Shown here: positions 34,705-46,480 of the stretch, in pieces | How positions within the stretch are numbered: the stretch's first letter is position 1 | Layout: every line of letters begins with the position of its first letter | From: Euclidia mi | Taxonomy: Eukaryota; Arthropoda; Insecta; Lepidoptera; Erebidae | DNA: 64,000 bases | Direction of reading: 5' to 3' | NCBI GenBank assembly: GCA_944739405.2 | Contig: OX123182.2 | Coordinates: 99,006,051 to 99,070,050, forward strand | Notes under the pieces: model-generated | The model's input: only the letters and a program-made list of their open reading frames with translations | What the model was told of the DNA's origin: nothing | The model's database searches: none | Program-made: the position numbers and the translations under genes

Positions 34705-34960
34705 ATGTTTGAAGCGCTCATAGCGTGACTTGGCTTGCCGTTTGTGATAGGTCGGCAAAGTTAAGCAACGTTTCCACTGGTCACCACTCGGATGGGTGAC
34801 CAAGTGTGGACTTTACCTTAGAGTGCTACCATGCTGCACATAAAGCTATCGGTTGCGCTTCTCGTCTCGGGAAAGATTCGGTAGATGATATCAGAAGGAC
34901 TCGGGTGGTCTGAAAGCTCCGACACTAGAGTAAATACTATGCAGTATGCACCTATGCCAC
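34705..34960 (+). repeat. 5S rRNA-derived SINE, copy 1
   Basis: The core GGTCGGCAAAGTTAAGCAAC, then GTTTCC and ACTCGGATGGGTGACCAAGT, matches the internal promoter region of 5S rRNA (AAGTTAAGCAACGT and GGATGGGTGACC). Flanking bases diverge from 5S, so it is a 5S-headed SINE, not a 5S gene. The non-5S body follows to about 34960. Confidence 0.7.
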
Positions 34961-35109
34961 AAACACGAAAAAAATTGTAAGTAATTTAATTTTCTACATA
35001 ATATTCACATTAACATTAATTTATTCCATTAGGTACAACCATAACATACTGGCCAAATTGCTACCTTTATGACTACAGCTATCAAGTGCATGCAATCTTT
35101 TCTAGTGCA

Positions 35110-36332
35110 TAGGCATGAGACCGATATATCAAAACGAAACTGAAATCCGATTGCAGTCAGAAATCGTATCATATCGATATTCCAATATGAGAAAACCGAT
35201 TTTAGAAAACGTAAAACAATACCACGATAACGCAAACAATCTAATCCAAACCAAACGGAAACTGTGCAAGCGCAACCAAACTACAAAGTAAATCTAAAGC
35301 TTACGTTTTCGATAGTTTTCATATTCATTCGTTCTCTTTCACTCTACCCAACCACTACTTAGTTAGAATGAGAGTGAGCGAATTTCATATCCTTTTCTTT
35401 CTTACTTAGTGATCCGTTTAAAGAGCAAAAGAGATGAAGCGAATATCGATCGTTGCCAAGCAAGCCAGTCGTAGTAGGTACCTAGTGCGTTATGGATTTT
35501 GGCGGTTTTATGAATTGCAGATTGAATAGAAAAAATAAAACTAAACATCGAGGCGATAAGATCTAATTCAGATTGCAACTATTTAATGTTTGTTTTAAAA
35601 ATTGCAAATAGTTTTAATAGTTATTAGGGATTTATGTTTGGAGAGTTTTGACTTGATCAATGTTTATTTGTTCTCTTGACCTAGGTGACACGTGCAGTGC
35701 GGTGCGCGCGTAATATTAATAAAATGAAGTACCTACCTATATTTGGTTTTCGTGAAAGTTATACTATTAGGATTTAAAAGTTTTATTGTTACGTTGTTAG
35801 GTTTGTAAAGTGTAAATAAATAGAAACAATTGGTGTTGCGTAATTTTAGTTTGTTTGGCGACTGAGTTTTTTAACAATTTGTTTTAGGTAGTTAGTAGGT
35901 TAGGATTGTAAAGTGTAAATAAATAGAAACAATTCGTGTTGTGTAATTTTAGTTTGTTTAGCGACTGAGTTTTTTAACAATTAGTTTTAGGTAGTTAGTA
36001 GGTTAGGATTGTAAAGTGTAAATAAATAGAAACAATTCGTGTTGTGTAATTTTAGTTTGTTTGGCGACTGAGTTTTTTAACAATTAGTTTTAGGTAGTTA
36101 GTAGGTTTTCTTTTTCAATATGTCACGCAAACCAAGCGAAATATGGACGCATGACATGACAATACAATAAGAATTCGATTGTTTGCGTTTGTCTACGCAA
36201 CTAGTAACTACGCTCGTCGCTCCGACATCCGCTACAGAAATCGATTTCTAAAATCGGTTTTTGAAATCGATTTCAGTATCTGAAATCGAATTTGTATCGG
36301 TTTGCGGAAAAATCCGAAAACGCCCATGCCTA
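35110..36332. mobile_element. hAT-type non-autonomous element with 103-bp tandem units
   Basis: The left end is TAGGCATGAG, the right end (inverted) TAGGCATGGG. A perfect 8-bp duplication, CTAGTGCA, flanks it (35102-35109, 36333-36340). Both subterminal regions carry repeated ATCGATTT/GAAATCGA-like motifs (35130-35220 and 36235-36310). Three 103-bp tandem units fill the right half. No transposase frame is present. The terminal consensus resembles that of the hAT at 2803-4716 (TAGxGATGGG) but internal sequence does not. Confidence 0.75.
35803..36111. repeat. Three tandem 103-bp units
   Basis: TAAAGTGTAAATAAATAG starts at 35806, 35909 and 36012, exactly 103 bases apart. Units 2 and 3 differ at very few bases (TTTAGCGACTGAG against TTTGGCGACTGAG); unit 1 differs a little more. 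The array lies wholly inside the hAT-type element. Confidence 0.88.
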
Positions 36333-36340
36333 CTAGTGCA

Positions 36341-37260
36341 GTGTGGCGAAAAGCAGACTAAGGAGGTTTTACGGCGTTGTTCTTGTAGCCAGCAACACTG
36401 CGGTCTACAGGCTGTGCGACTAATTAAAACCGAAGAAATGCTATTTACCTGTGCATGTGGGCATATACTTTGAGAGCGGCATTCTGGAAGTATTTGTATA
36501 AAATTTTAGGTTTATAATTTTATAGGCTCTCTTTTATTTTATTTTTGAAATGTTTACGGTTTAATGACCTTCTTACTCTTATTCAACATAAAACAAGCTT
36601 CCGCATGGAAAACGGAGGGCAACTGAAAATATCGCTCTATATGTATATACTTAGCAAGATTTATTTTATTTCCATTTAGTCACGAGTTTTGGAGACAATT
36701 AATCATTCATTATTAGAGGGAAACTTCAAAGGGAAAATGAGTGTTTTATTATTTTGAAACTGTATATTTGCAAACAGTACAACGAACACACAAATCATAA
36801 GCTATGCAAATAAATGTGTTACATGTTTAATAAATTTTGTTAAGGACATCATTAATAGTCTTTAAAACTAAGTCCTTCTGAGCTATTTCTGTGTCTGGGC
36901 GAAACGCATCGCACTTTTTTTACGTTCGAGAGTACCCAAAACAAAAAAGAGTCTCAGCATTTTCTGTCGTATCATTTCGGCATATTGGCAGCCATGTTTT
37001 ATTACACCGCACTAAAAGCCAAATATACGTACCACTTAAAAAATTATGGATGTCAGAAAACAATAAAATCTTTAAATTTGAAAGACGCTTCCTCTAATAA
37101 AGCGCTTTGCATACAGCTGCTTAAATTGAGGCATCTGCTTCTTTTTTGGTGAGCTGGTAAAAAGTGTCCACTCATTATATCGAAAAGCCATAAAATTCGT
37201 AAAAACAGCCCATTGCGAGTTACCGGTTATCGTAACATTGCAAGTTGTTACATGTTCAAA
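36341..37260. other. Intergenic DNA, nothing recognised
   Basis: No supported coding, exon or repeat boundary. Confidence 0.4.
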
Positions 37261-37264
37261 ATGT

Positions 37265-37390
37265 CTAATGGTGTACGCTCATAGCATGACTTCTCATGCC
37301 GTTTGTAATAGATCGGTAAAGAAAAGCAATGTTTTCAGAGACCACCATGTGTCACCAGCGATTGCTTGTTGTGATGTGCACATCAATGTG
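37265..37390 (+). repeat. 5S rRNA-derived SINE, diverged copy 2
   Basis: CGCTCATAGCATGACTTCTC, then GATCGGTAAAGAAAAGCAAT and GACCACCATGTGTCACC, aligns with 34710-34800. The 5S-like promoter words are already mutated. It is 3'-truncated. Confidence 0.55.
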
Positions 37391-37444
37391 CGTGCTTCGC
37401 AGTGCACCTAAAATCGTCGCTTGATAATAGAATAGAATAGGATA

Positions 37445-37740
37445 GGTAGTAAGAGCGTTGCTGATTTCAGCATGAATGGGCCGGCTCGACCGGGGAAGTA
37501 CTAGCCTCTCACAGAAAATCGACGTAAAGTAACAGTGCCTAAACTGCTGCGTTTCGTTCGGTGATTGAAAGTGCCGAAGGGCCCAACCCCTATTCCTCCT
37601 CCCACATCCTACTCCTTCTCCTATCCCTTTTCCCAACCCCAAGGGGTGGCAACGCACTTGTGACTCCTGTGGTGTTGCTTGTGTCCATGGGCGGCGGTAA
37701 TTGCTTACCATCAGGCGATCCATTTGCCTTTTACTATAAA
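37445..37740 (+). repeat. Interspersed repeat, CCCCAAGGGGCGGCAACG family, copy 3
   Basis: Matches 24285-24555 from GATTTCAGCATGAATGGGCC to TACCATCAGGCGATCC. Its very end is altered, and a short A-rich tract follows. Confidence 0.7.
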
Positions 37741-38465
37741 AAAATAATCTTTATGCTACGACAGAGGACTTTAGTATGTTTATAACACCAGAGGCCGAAT
37801 ACTCACACAAGAAGAAGAAAAAGATGCGTCTAAAGGTTTTGGATTTGATCTGTCCTCCCGTTGAGCCTAATGACGAAATACTTTTTGTGTCTACTTATTA
37901 TAAAATAAAATAAGAGTTGAACACGTTTAAAAATAGGCAATTATTTTTATTGTCAGTCGATAATTAATGTTATGATTTGTATTTGAGTTTATACAATAAA
38001 CAATGACTGTGTTGATTAGTCTCTGTAATAATATTTTCCACTTTTCAACGTTATCCAGCTTAATATACGTATTGTGCAAATAAAAAATAAAAAAAAAGAT
38101 ATGTAATAATTTGATGGTGCCATGTTATGAATTTTATAGGAACAATAAAAATTTAGAGCATTTCGGTTAAGAGATTGTTGGAAGCAAAAAAGGTGGTTAC
38201 CAAAAGACTTGCCTTCTTTTACTCTTAGTCTATTCAATGCAGCTGTACAAATGTGAAGCTAACTTAACTGTTAAATGAGCTTGATGATAAGTTTTTAGTA
38301 TATAATTGCATAAGTACTTTTTTGGAATAATAGCTTGTATGTTGATTCAAAAGTAAAATCATAATAGCAATAGTTTGTATATTAGTTTTAATTTATTTTG
38401 ATCATATATGTTGCTCAATCACCACTGGTATACTTTTAGTAAATGCAGATAAGTATCATCTTAAT
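37741..38465. other. Intergenic DNA, nothing recognised
   Basis: AT-rich, no supported feature. Confidence 0.4.
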
Positions 38466-38665
38466 ATATAAAATCCTTGCGTTACTGACTGGCTGACAGA
38501 CAAGCTACAGCCGAAACTATTGGGCGCAGAAAGCTGAAATTTGGCATGTATGTTCCTTGGGGACCGTAGGGGTGCACTAAGAAGGGATTTCCCGAAATTC
38601 GCACGGGATCGGCCAAAACGGGTAAATTAAAAAAAATACAGGCGTAGCTTCTGGCGTCCCCTAGT
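38466..38665 (-). repeat. Interspersed repeat, AACGCAAGGATTTTATATA end, inverted copy
   Basis: Starts TATATAAAATCCTTGCGTTA and CTGACTGGCTGACAGACAAG, the reverse complement of the ends at 17665 and 18128. It runs to GGCGTAGCTTCTGGCGTCCC, a body not present in the other copies. Confidence 0.55.
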
Positions 38666-38889
38666 TCATTATAATATTATACGAATTCTGCATAAAATAC
38701 ATTTATCTCCAAATTAAACAATACGAAACGCTTCGTAATTTCACTGAAAACAACATTGATATTCGGTTTATTTACAAACAGCACATGACGTGAAGATAAA
38801 AATTATCAAAGTATGACTCGTTTATTATTCTTTATATGATTCAATATTTTTGTATGATTATGTAGTCATACAAAAATATTGCATACATG

Positions 38890-39090
38890 CATATGGCGTA
38901 TTGGTATAATCGGTCACCTCACTGTTTACCATTTCACCAAGTGTTGGGGCTTCGATTCCCACACGAGACGATCCAAGTGTGATCCACAATTTGTTGTTAC
39001 GAGTCTGGGTGTTCTTTGTGTCTGATGGTTAAAGTCGACAGCCATATATTCCGAGTACAGGAGTGAGTAGTCTAAAACCAAATACAAAAC
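38890..39090 (+). repeat. tRNA-derived SINE-like repeat
   Basis: TATGGCGTATTGGTATAATC resembles a degenerate A-box region and GGGGCTTCGATTCCCAC a B box, about 55 bases apart. GAGTCTGGGTGTTCTTTGTG follows, as in the body of the SINE at 50690-50958. An A-rich tail ends it. Confidence 0.5.
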
Positions 39091-39204
39091 AGGAAAATAA
39101 AATACATATGTACGGAGTACAGTGAATTTTATACGTTTGCACTAAAAGGCACGCGCGCACAGTCAGCGTTTACGCACATAATGACTGACTGCAAGATTTC
39201 TTAT

Positions 39205-39411
39205 AACATTGTAAAATATTAGTCTTCAGATTACTATAGGCCGTCATCCGCGCCGCGTGTCTCACTTCATTATCATAGAGTTCGCGATTGCTTACCATAA
39301 TTAGCCTTCGCGTTCTCGCACCTTAGTTTTAACTATTTGTTTAGTTAACTAGTTAATATACTTTATTTAGTAAATTCAGTGTATTTCATTTTAAAATTAT
39401 TTTGTCGAGAC
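39205..39411 (+). repeat. Probable BEL/Pao 5' LTR (part)
   Basis: The block before the primer-binding-like site contains CATTATCATAGAGTTCGCG and GCCTTCGCGTTCTCGCACC, and ends GTCGAGACA. No second LTR copy is present for comparison, so both edges are guesses. Confidence 0.3.
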
Positions 39412-39454
39412 ACCTCGTAAAAATTGGTCCTTTCGAAGCCTCCGAAAGGTGGGA

Positions 39455-39513
39455 CCTGTCGCGTTATAGCAGTATTACGTACTATCGACGTAATACTGCT
39501 ATAACGCGACAGG
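39455..39513. repeat. Perfect 26-bp inverted repeat in the BEL leader
   Basis: CCTGTCGCGTTATAGCAGTA plus TTACGT is inverted without mismatch after a 7-base loop (ACTATCG). It lies between the primer-binding-like site and the gag start. A further partial copy (CTATCGACGTAATA) follows at 39519. Confidence 0.8.
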
Positions 39514-39626
39514 ACTGCTATCGACGTAATATCGACGTGTCGGAGCTACCTCTCGGCGTAACCAGCGACAAGACCAGGCCCGCGTCTAGAACACAGCAGC
39601 ATCCAGACCACATCAGCGTCCACTAC

Positions 39627-41472
39627 CATGACTACCGCTGCCGAGCTATTTGCTGCTCAAAAGGAGATCATGGAGAGCATGGATAAGTTGTAAGTTAACT
39701 TCAAGAAAGAGGGCAGGGTACGACGAACCTCTGATAGCATTAGCCGCCGTTTACAGACACTTGAAGCATCATGGGAAAAGTTTTCGCTTAACCATGATAT
39801 GATAGTCGGTATGTGTGACGAATCGGTAGATAACGAATACATAAGCGACAATTCTTACATTAAGACGAGAAAGTTCTACGAAGATTTGAAAGCTCTCTTG
39901 GTACGAACGCTCGGTGAAACCCGTTCTCCTACACCAGCACGATCACTGAATGTACTAGATCCCAGTCCATCTGCATCTGATGTCCCATCGTCAGACAACA
40001 GTGTCAAAAACGTTTTACCCAGTTTTGTTTTCCACGAAATCAATAGGCCCAGCAAAATCGAGGAGATGATGAGAAAACAAAACAGTAATTTTAAGGCCCT
40101 TTCTCGCACCATATCCCAGATCAAATTGAATTTATTGAATGAGAAGTGGGAATTCCAGAACGTTTTAAGAATGATCGAATCGCGCTGGAGCTAATGATTC
40201 CCTTCACTGGGAAATCGATAGCCATTTAGATGTAGAAGATAACAAGTATAGCGAACTATTTACCAGATATGAACAGGAATACTTCGACATGAGAAAGTCT
40301 CTCAACAGTAAAATGAGCGAGGTTAGCCATAGAGAAAATTGCACTCCAAAGATATACCGAATTTTAATGGCAATTACCAACAGTGGACTTCGTTTAAAGA
40401 TTTGTATTACGAATCCATTCACAAAAGTAGGTCAATGTCTCAGGCACAAAAAATGCAGTTTCTTAAAGGAAAATTGCGGGGAGAGGCGGAAAGGTTGATT
40501 CAGCATCTGCACATAAGTGCTGAAAATTATCAAACCTGTTGGGACATTCTTAACCAGCGTTACAATAATAAAAAAGTTATTTTTAATTCACACATGAATG
40601 TCGTAATGACGTTGCCAATCATGCAACAACAGTCAGCTTCACCATCATGCTTCAACTGCATGATACCACCAATGAGTGCCTTAACGCCATAAAGAATCTA
40701 GGAGTAGATATTTCCACCTGGGATCCAATAATCGTGTATCTCATGGCGCAGAAATTGGTTACAGAGACTGATGGTGACTACATTAAGTCGTTGCCCGAAC
40801 CACGAGACTTGCCGTATTTGCAAGATTTTCTTAGTTATCTCGAAGGGAAGTTTATCGCTCTAGAGACGGCTCGGCGCAAGAATGAGCGAGGAAAAGGATC
40901 AAAGTCCCATAACCTGCAGCACCATAATAGCGGTAGTCAGTTCAAAAAGGCTAATGATAAGGCTCAGAGTAAAAACGCTGAAGGTAAGCCATTCATTAAC
41001 TACTCCAGTACGAAATCAGTAACCCATAAATGCGTTAGTTGTAATGGCAATCACGTGCTTTACCAGTACAATAAATTCCATGATCTAAACGACCAAGAAT
41101 AGCGGAAGCTTATTGCTCTAAACAATCTATGCAAAACGTGTCTAGTTGATCATAACGGAAAAGAATGTAAATCGCGAAAAACGTGCCGTTATTGTAAAGA
41201 AATGCATAATTCAATTTTGCATAATGCATACGTGATGACAAGCGATGACATCCAAGGCTGTAAGAATCTTCCGCCTCAAACTAAGTCCGTTTCTCACGTT
41301 TCCACAGATCAGCAAACCATGAACGACATTCTATTAGCAACAGCTAACGTACGCGTCTTGCGAGCAGACGGCACGTACCAAACCATGCGAGCCCTAATTG
41401 ATCAAGGGTCTCAAACGTCCATCATTCCTGAGAATGCGGCGCAGCAACTCGGAATTGCTCGGAAAAAAGTGT
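39627..41472 (+). pseudogene. BEL/Pao gag and protease, multiply broken
   Basis: Gag starts ATG 39627 (MTTAAELFAAQKEIMESMDK) and meets a TAA after 20 codons. The same protein continues through several frame changes: 39799-40194, 40339-40692 (PNFNGNYQQWTSFKDLYYES), 40647-41102. The last segment ends near a zinc knuckle of the form CVSCNGNH. A protease follows with ALIDQGSQTSIIPENAAQ (41385-41445), the LIDQGSQ active-site form usual in Pao elements. At least three frameshifts and two stops make it dead. Sequence similar to the family stops at 41640, where the LINE enters. Confidence 0.78.
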
Positions 41473-42241
41473 AAGGGCTCCATTTTCGGCATTGGAGCAA
41501 AGGAAAATAGTTGCAAAGGGATTGTAAATATAGAAATATCATCGATTTACAATGACTTTGCTATGAATGTTGACGCATTTATAATGAAAAGCCTCATAAA
41601 TAATCTACCAAGTCAGTCGTTCACCCAACCAAACTGGTCTGATGATAGATGGATGATAGATGGCGCTGCGCCAGAGTAAACATCGGCTCTGTAGACAAAA
41701 ATATTTTAAAAATAGTAAAAGTGATTCTAACAGTGCAAATCAAACTAATATCTGTTTATAACATGGTGATACGTCAGTGATAATGTTGTTCAAACAATAA
41801 CAATAAAGTTGAGTGATTTATACGTGATTAAAAATAAACAGTGCTGACGAACAAAATCTCTTGAATATCTCCATAATAAATGTGAAAGTACAACTAAACA
41901 TCTTAAAACGCCCCAATGGGCCATGTCCTCGTGAAGACAATTCATCAAAAGTAAGCCAAAATACATAAAAACTAAATCTTTCATCTCTCACAGTTAATTT
42001 TCAAATATGCATTATCATTATAATGCACAACAGCGGCATCTAACATATTTATTGCGAACCAATAACTTAGCAGACAATCGACAGATATAATTAAGCAAAA
42101 TTAGTGAAAGCGACACCTAGCGCATTCAATATCAACTAAGTACAAACGAACTAAACCATACTTCTACCGTGCAATGACATCTAGCGGAACTGATTTGAAC
42201 TGCTACCATATTAGATGAGCCAATCAATATAGCTTCCAAGC

Positions 42242-43190
42242 TTGTCGACAGATAGTGCTAGTCACAAATACGAGAAGGATAAACAATACCAAAAATGGAA
42301 GATTTTAGAACAAATGACCTCAAATAATATAACATTTCGTAAAAATAGAGCCAATATATCCATTGATTCGATGGACCTATTGTACACTTCACCAACATCC
42401 AATCTTCAAACTAGAAGCCTACTTGACCAACCATGCTCCGATGGCTTACAAATGTGTAAAGAAAAAATAGAAAAACTTGAAAACGAGCTACAAATTGCAC
42501 ATAAAGAAATTGAAAATTTCATCCTTGAAAATAGCAAACTCAAACAGGAAACAACATTCCAACAAAGACAAATATAAAAGAAATATACCAAGGATCACCG
42601 AACTTAACTCATTTCATACAGAAAAAGAAAATACCAAAAGAAGGAAGGAAAGAGAAATTTGCTAAATGAAATTAATAAAAAAAAGGATGTTCAAACACTA
42701 TTCTATCTATAGAAATGGCCACAAATCCATCTACACAAACAAACCTAGGCCCTGTACAACCAAACACTGACCTGGAGAATCCTATAAATAGCGAAAACTT
42801 TGAAATAGAAACGGACTTAATGTGTAAAGAACAACTAACGAACACAAAAGTAATTTTAAACAGTACGCGAATAGCTAAGGAAAAACAGGAAAAGTCACCA
42901 AATATGATAACACCTGATAAGCCAAAAATAGTATTATTGGGAGACGAATACGTTAGAGGACTATCAACCCATCTTATCGAGAGCAGGAGAATTGGATGGA
43001 ACAATAAATACATTGTTTCTGCGATGAGTAAGCCTGGAGCTGATAGCCCACAAATATTAAGCAGCATAGATGAACTGGTAACAACCCTGACCTACAATGA
43101 TATTGTTATAATATCAGTAGGCTCTAATGATAAACAACCTTACAAATTGTTATCTGAATATATATATATATATATTGAAAATTCATTATA
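42242..43190 (+). pseudogene. CR1-like ORF1: coiled coil and SGNH-like domain
   Basis: The first open segment (42242-42577) ends in a heptad-rich coiled coil (CKEKIEKLENELQIAHKEIE) and a stop. The second (42715-43191) contains KPKIVLLGDEYVRGLSTHLI and further on IVIISVGSND. These match SGNH/GDSL blocks I and III of the esterase-like ORF1 of CR1 elements, with Ser of GDS replaced by Glu in GDE. That residue is the nucleophile, so the copy, if not the lineage, lacks esterase activity. ORF1 binds RNA in related elements. Confidence 0.6.
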
Positions 43191-43483
43191 ATCCATTCTT
43201 AAATGAAAACCTTTTAAATAATAATGTAAAATTATTGACGAAAAGCTTTAAAAATTGTAGATTTATTGATATATATGAAAGAAATTATTATAAACATAAC
43301 AAAACGTATTTTAAAGGAGCTATTAATAATTATAGAAATTATATAAGGTCATTTTGGTTTAAAATTAATATTGAAATAGACTATCTACCGTACAATACTA
43401 AGTTTCTAAAAAATAAAGTACCTGGAATTACCCAAAAACAAAAACATTGTACAAAATATCATCAAAAAACCATATTACTTTAT

Positions 43484-43645
43484 TACATACATACATACAT
43501 ATACTCACGCCTTTTTCCCGTCGGGGTAGGCAGACACAACAGAACGCCACTTGCTTCTATCCTTACAAACCTCACGCGCTTCCTCTACACTCATTACTCT
43601 TTTCATACATGCTCGCCGGTTTCGGGTACTATTACTATTACTTTA
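43484..43645 (-). repeat. LINE 3' tail, (TATG)n family, nested inverted copy
   Basis: (CATA)n, then CTCACGCCTTTTTCCCGTCG and GGGTAGGCAGACACAACAGA, is the inverted tail of the family at 24890-24955. It lies inside the CR1-like LINE, between its ORF1 and endonuclease. Confidence 0.6.
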
Positions 43646-43829
43646 TTATAAACCCATAAATGCTGGCCTGACCTTAACTAGGAGACATGAAATTAATACT
43701 ATTTTAAATTTAAATTCTACTCTTAACCATACAGATAAAATAGAAAATAATTGTACCGTTCGTAAATAAATTTCTAATATTATACCAAAATATACAAAGT
43801 TTTAAAAATTAATGTGACCTACTAGAATC

Positions 43830-44560
43830 AATATTAGATGAAAACACGATAAATATAATCTGCCTATCTGAAACGTGGATCACTGAATCAAAAAAGGATC
43901 TATTGGCTTTGGAAAGGTTCAACCTAACTGCATCATATTGCCGCAAAAGTCGTGTAGGCGGCGGAGTAGGTATATTCTTAAAAGACAATCTTGAGTACAA
44001 AACACGACCTGATATAACCGATCTAAGTGTTAAACATATATTTGAAACATGTGTTATAGAAATAATAAAAATTAACCTTTTGCTGATTGTAATATATTGG
44101 CCTCAAAAAATGGGGGAGTTGATATATTCTACAGTTCTTTGGAGAAGCTATTAAAAATAATATCTGTAAAAGATTCACGTAAAAACATACTAATAGGCGG
44201 AGACTTCAACATTAATATTTTGGAAAAAAATGTGTCATCTTATACACTTCTCAATATAATGACAAACTATAATCTCCAACAAATGGTAACAAAACCTACT
44301 AGAGTAACTTTTAAAACGGCCTCATGTTTAGATCTAATGTTCTCTAATATCCCAAAACAATTTAATATCAATATAATTGATTATGGAATATCTGACCATA
44401 GAGGGATTTTATGCATGTTACAATCTCATACCACCTCTATAGACTCTAAAAAAAGCTGGCATAGATTCAAAAAGAAATTTAACAAACACAGTATTTCTAC
44501 TTTCAAAACTAAACTAAGCGAATTCAATTGGAATAACATTATAAATACTAATAAATAATT
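43830..44560 (+). pseudogene. CR1-like apurinic endonuclease, frameshifted
   Basis: The N-terminal part shows ICLSETWITESKK (LSETW, the catalytic-Glu block) and RVGGGVGIFLKDNLEYK. After a frameshift near 44100 it continues with NILIGGDFNINILE (GDFN) and YGISDHRGILCML (SDH block). These are the ordered motifs of the exonuclease-endonuclease-phosphatase fold that nicks target DNA. TAA ends the frame at 44556-44558. Confidence 0.75.
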
Positions 44561-45159
44561 CAAACAAAAACTACACTTCATTTCACAATAGTTTAAAAAA
44601 ATATTAGACCTGTATATTAAAAAAAAACGGGTAAAATCTAAAAACTTACTTTCAAAAACGTGGCTGACCAAAGGAATAACAACATCGTGTAAACATAGGC
44701 GGCTATTAAAAATACTAACCACGAAAAATAACAATCCAGTATTATACACACATTGCAAAAGATATGAGACAACGCTTAAGAAAACAATATTAACATAAAA
44801 AAAATACAATACATAAAAAGAATTGAAAAATTGGAAAATAAGATTAAGACAATGTGGCAAATAATAAAAGAGCGTACAAACAAAATATCAACAAAATTGA
44901 GAACAAATGTAACTTTAAATGTTGCTAACAAATTAACGGATGATGCAAACTTAATCGCAAACACCTTTAACGATTACTTTGTTTCAGTAGGAACTTTGGG
45001 GAATCAATATACCCAACAAGGTAGTGGAAGCCCTTCAGGTAGTTCAGCATTATTTTTTAGTGAAAATAGTATCTACTTTACACCAGTTGATCCGTACGAA
45101 ATAAAACATATAATTAAAAATCTAAATAGTAAACATAGCCATGGTCATGATTAAATTCC

Positions 45160-46480
45160 ACCAGTGCTCGTAAAGGCATGCTCAAATGAATTAATGATAT
45201 ATTTTAAAAAGGCGATAAGTCTGATGTTGGGAACTATCGACCAATAGCACTATTGTCCACATTTTCAAAAATATTTGAGACTGTAGTATCGAAACGCTTA
45301 TATAATTACTGCGAAAATTTTAAAATATTCAGTGAGTGTCAAAACGGATTTATAAAACATAAATCAACAACACTAGCAGTCTACAAGTACATTCAAGAGG
45401 CATTAAATATAATAAATAAAAAAGAATATGCTATTGGAGTGCTATTAGACATGAGTAAAGCACATGACCGAGTATCATACAAAATATTATTAGATAAATT
45501 ATATTCTATAGGTGTGAGAAGAATAGCGCACGACTGGTTTACTTCCTATTTAAAAAATCGAATTCAATATGTTGAGATGGAGCACCTCTCACAGGCTGGC
45601 CAAATTACTCATATCAGATCGCGAAAAGCTAACATCACCACGTCTATACCACAGGGCAGCGTATTGGGATGTGTTCTATTTTAAATTTATATAAATGACC
45701 TACCAAAAGTAATTGATGCTCATACTGTTCTGTTTGCAGATGGCATATCCATAAGAGTACCGTGTAAAAATAATGTAAACTTAAATTCTATATTAAATTT
45801 AATATTTTCAAAAATAGATAAATGGATGACTGACCACAACTTAGGACTGAACTTCAATAAAACCATACTGATGCAATACAGACCTTATCAAAAGAAAGAA
45901 CTTGATATAGATTATTTATATAATAAAAATACAATGTGTAGACCAATTCCCGTTATTAGGCTTAACTATAGACACCTTTATAAATTGGAAGGCACATATC
46001 CAAAGCATTTCAAATAAAATGTCAAGATTCACATATGCACTACTTGAACTAAAAAAAGCAACAAATTTCAAAACTGCCTTGACAGCACACTATGCCTATG
46101 CACACTCTTGGCTCAACTACGGGATCATTCAGTGGGGCAATAGTGTGGATGCAGAAAAACTTTTTATACTGCAGAAAAGGTGTACTAGAATAATAGCTAA
46201 TATATGTCTCACAGAAAGTACCAAACCACACTTTATCAAACACAAAGTTCTCACTTTGACAAGTATGCACATATTGGAAATTTGTAAATTTGTTCGCAAG
46301 CATCCATCACTGTTTCCTCTGGTAAGAGATCAACGCCCACAACAACGTAACCTTCGACCTTCAAATAAACTAGCAATACCAATTTCTACCTTATCTAAAT
46401 TTCACGCAGGACCCCTAGCAATGTGCGTAAAATTTTATAACAAAATTTCAAATACAATAAGGAGTACCTACAGAATATGA
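45160..46480 (+). pseudogene. CR1-like reverse transcriptase, several stops
   Basis: NYRPIALLSTFSKIFETVVS, QNGFIKHKSTTLAVY, GVLLDMSKAHDRVSY and SIPQGSVLGCVLF follow in order, the last interrupted by TAA where LIYINDLP is expected (IYINDLPKV follows). The catalytic box reads LFADGISI instead of FADD, so the second Asp is lost. A C-terminal part (46019-46480, RCTRIIANI and further on STLSKFHAGPLAMCVKFYN) matches the thumb and tail of such proteins. Dead copy. Confidence 0.75.

Noticed and set aside
34705..34810. Possible 5S rRNA gene
   Set aside because: Only the internal promoter part matches; the 5' and 3' thirds are unrelated, as in a 5S-headed SINE.
35803..36111. CRISPR-like or satellite array
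   Set aside because: Three direct 103-bp units without spacers, inside a transposon of a eukaryote; recorded as tandem repeat instead.
39402..39686. 94-codon frame at the BEL leader
   Set aside because: It runs through the primer-site region and a perfect hairpin and is out of frame with gag; no similarity to Gag.
43127..43651. 174-codon frame after the CR1-like ORF1
   Set aside because: Lys/Asn/Tyr-rich AT-driven frame that crosses a nested inverted LINE tail; no domain.
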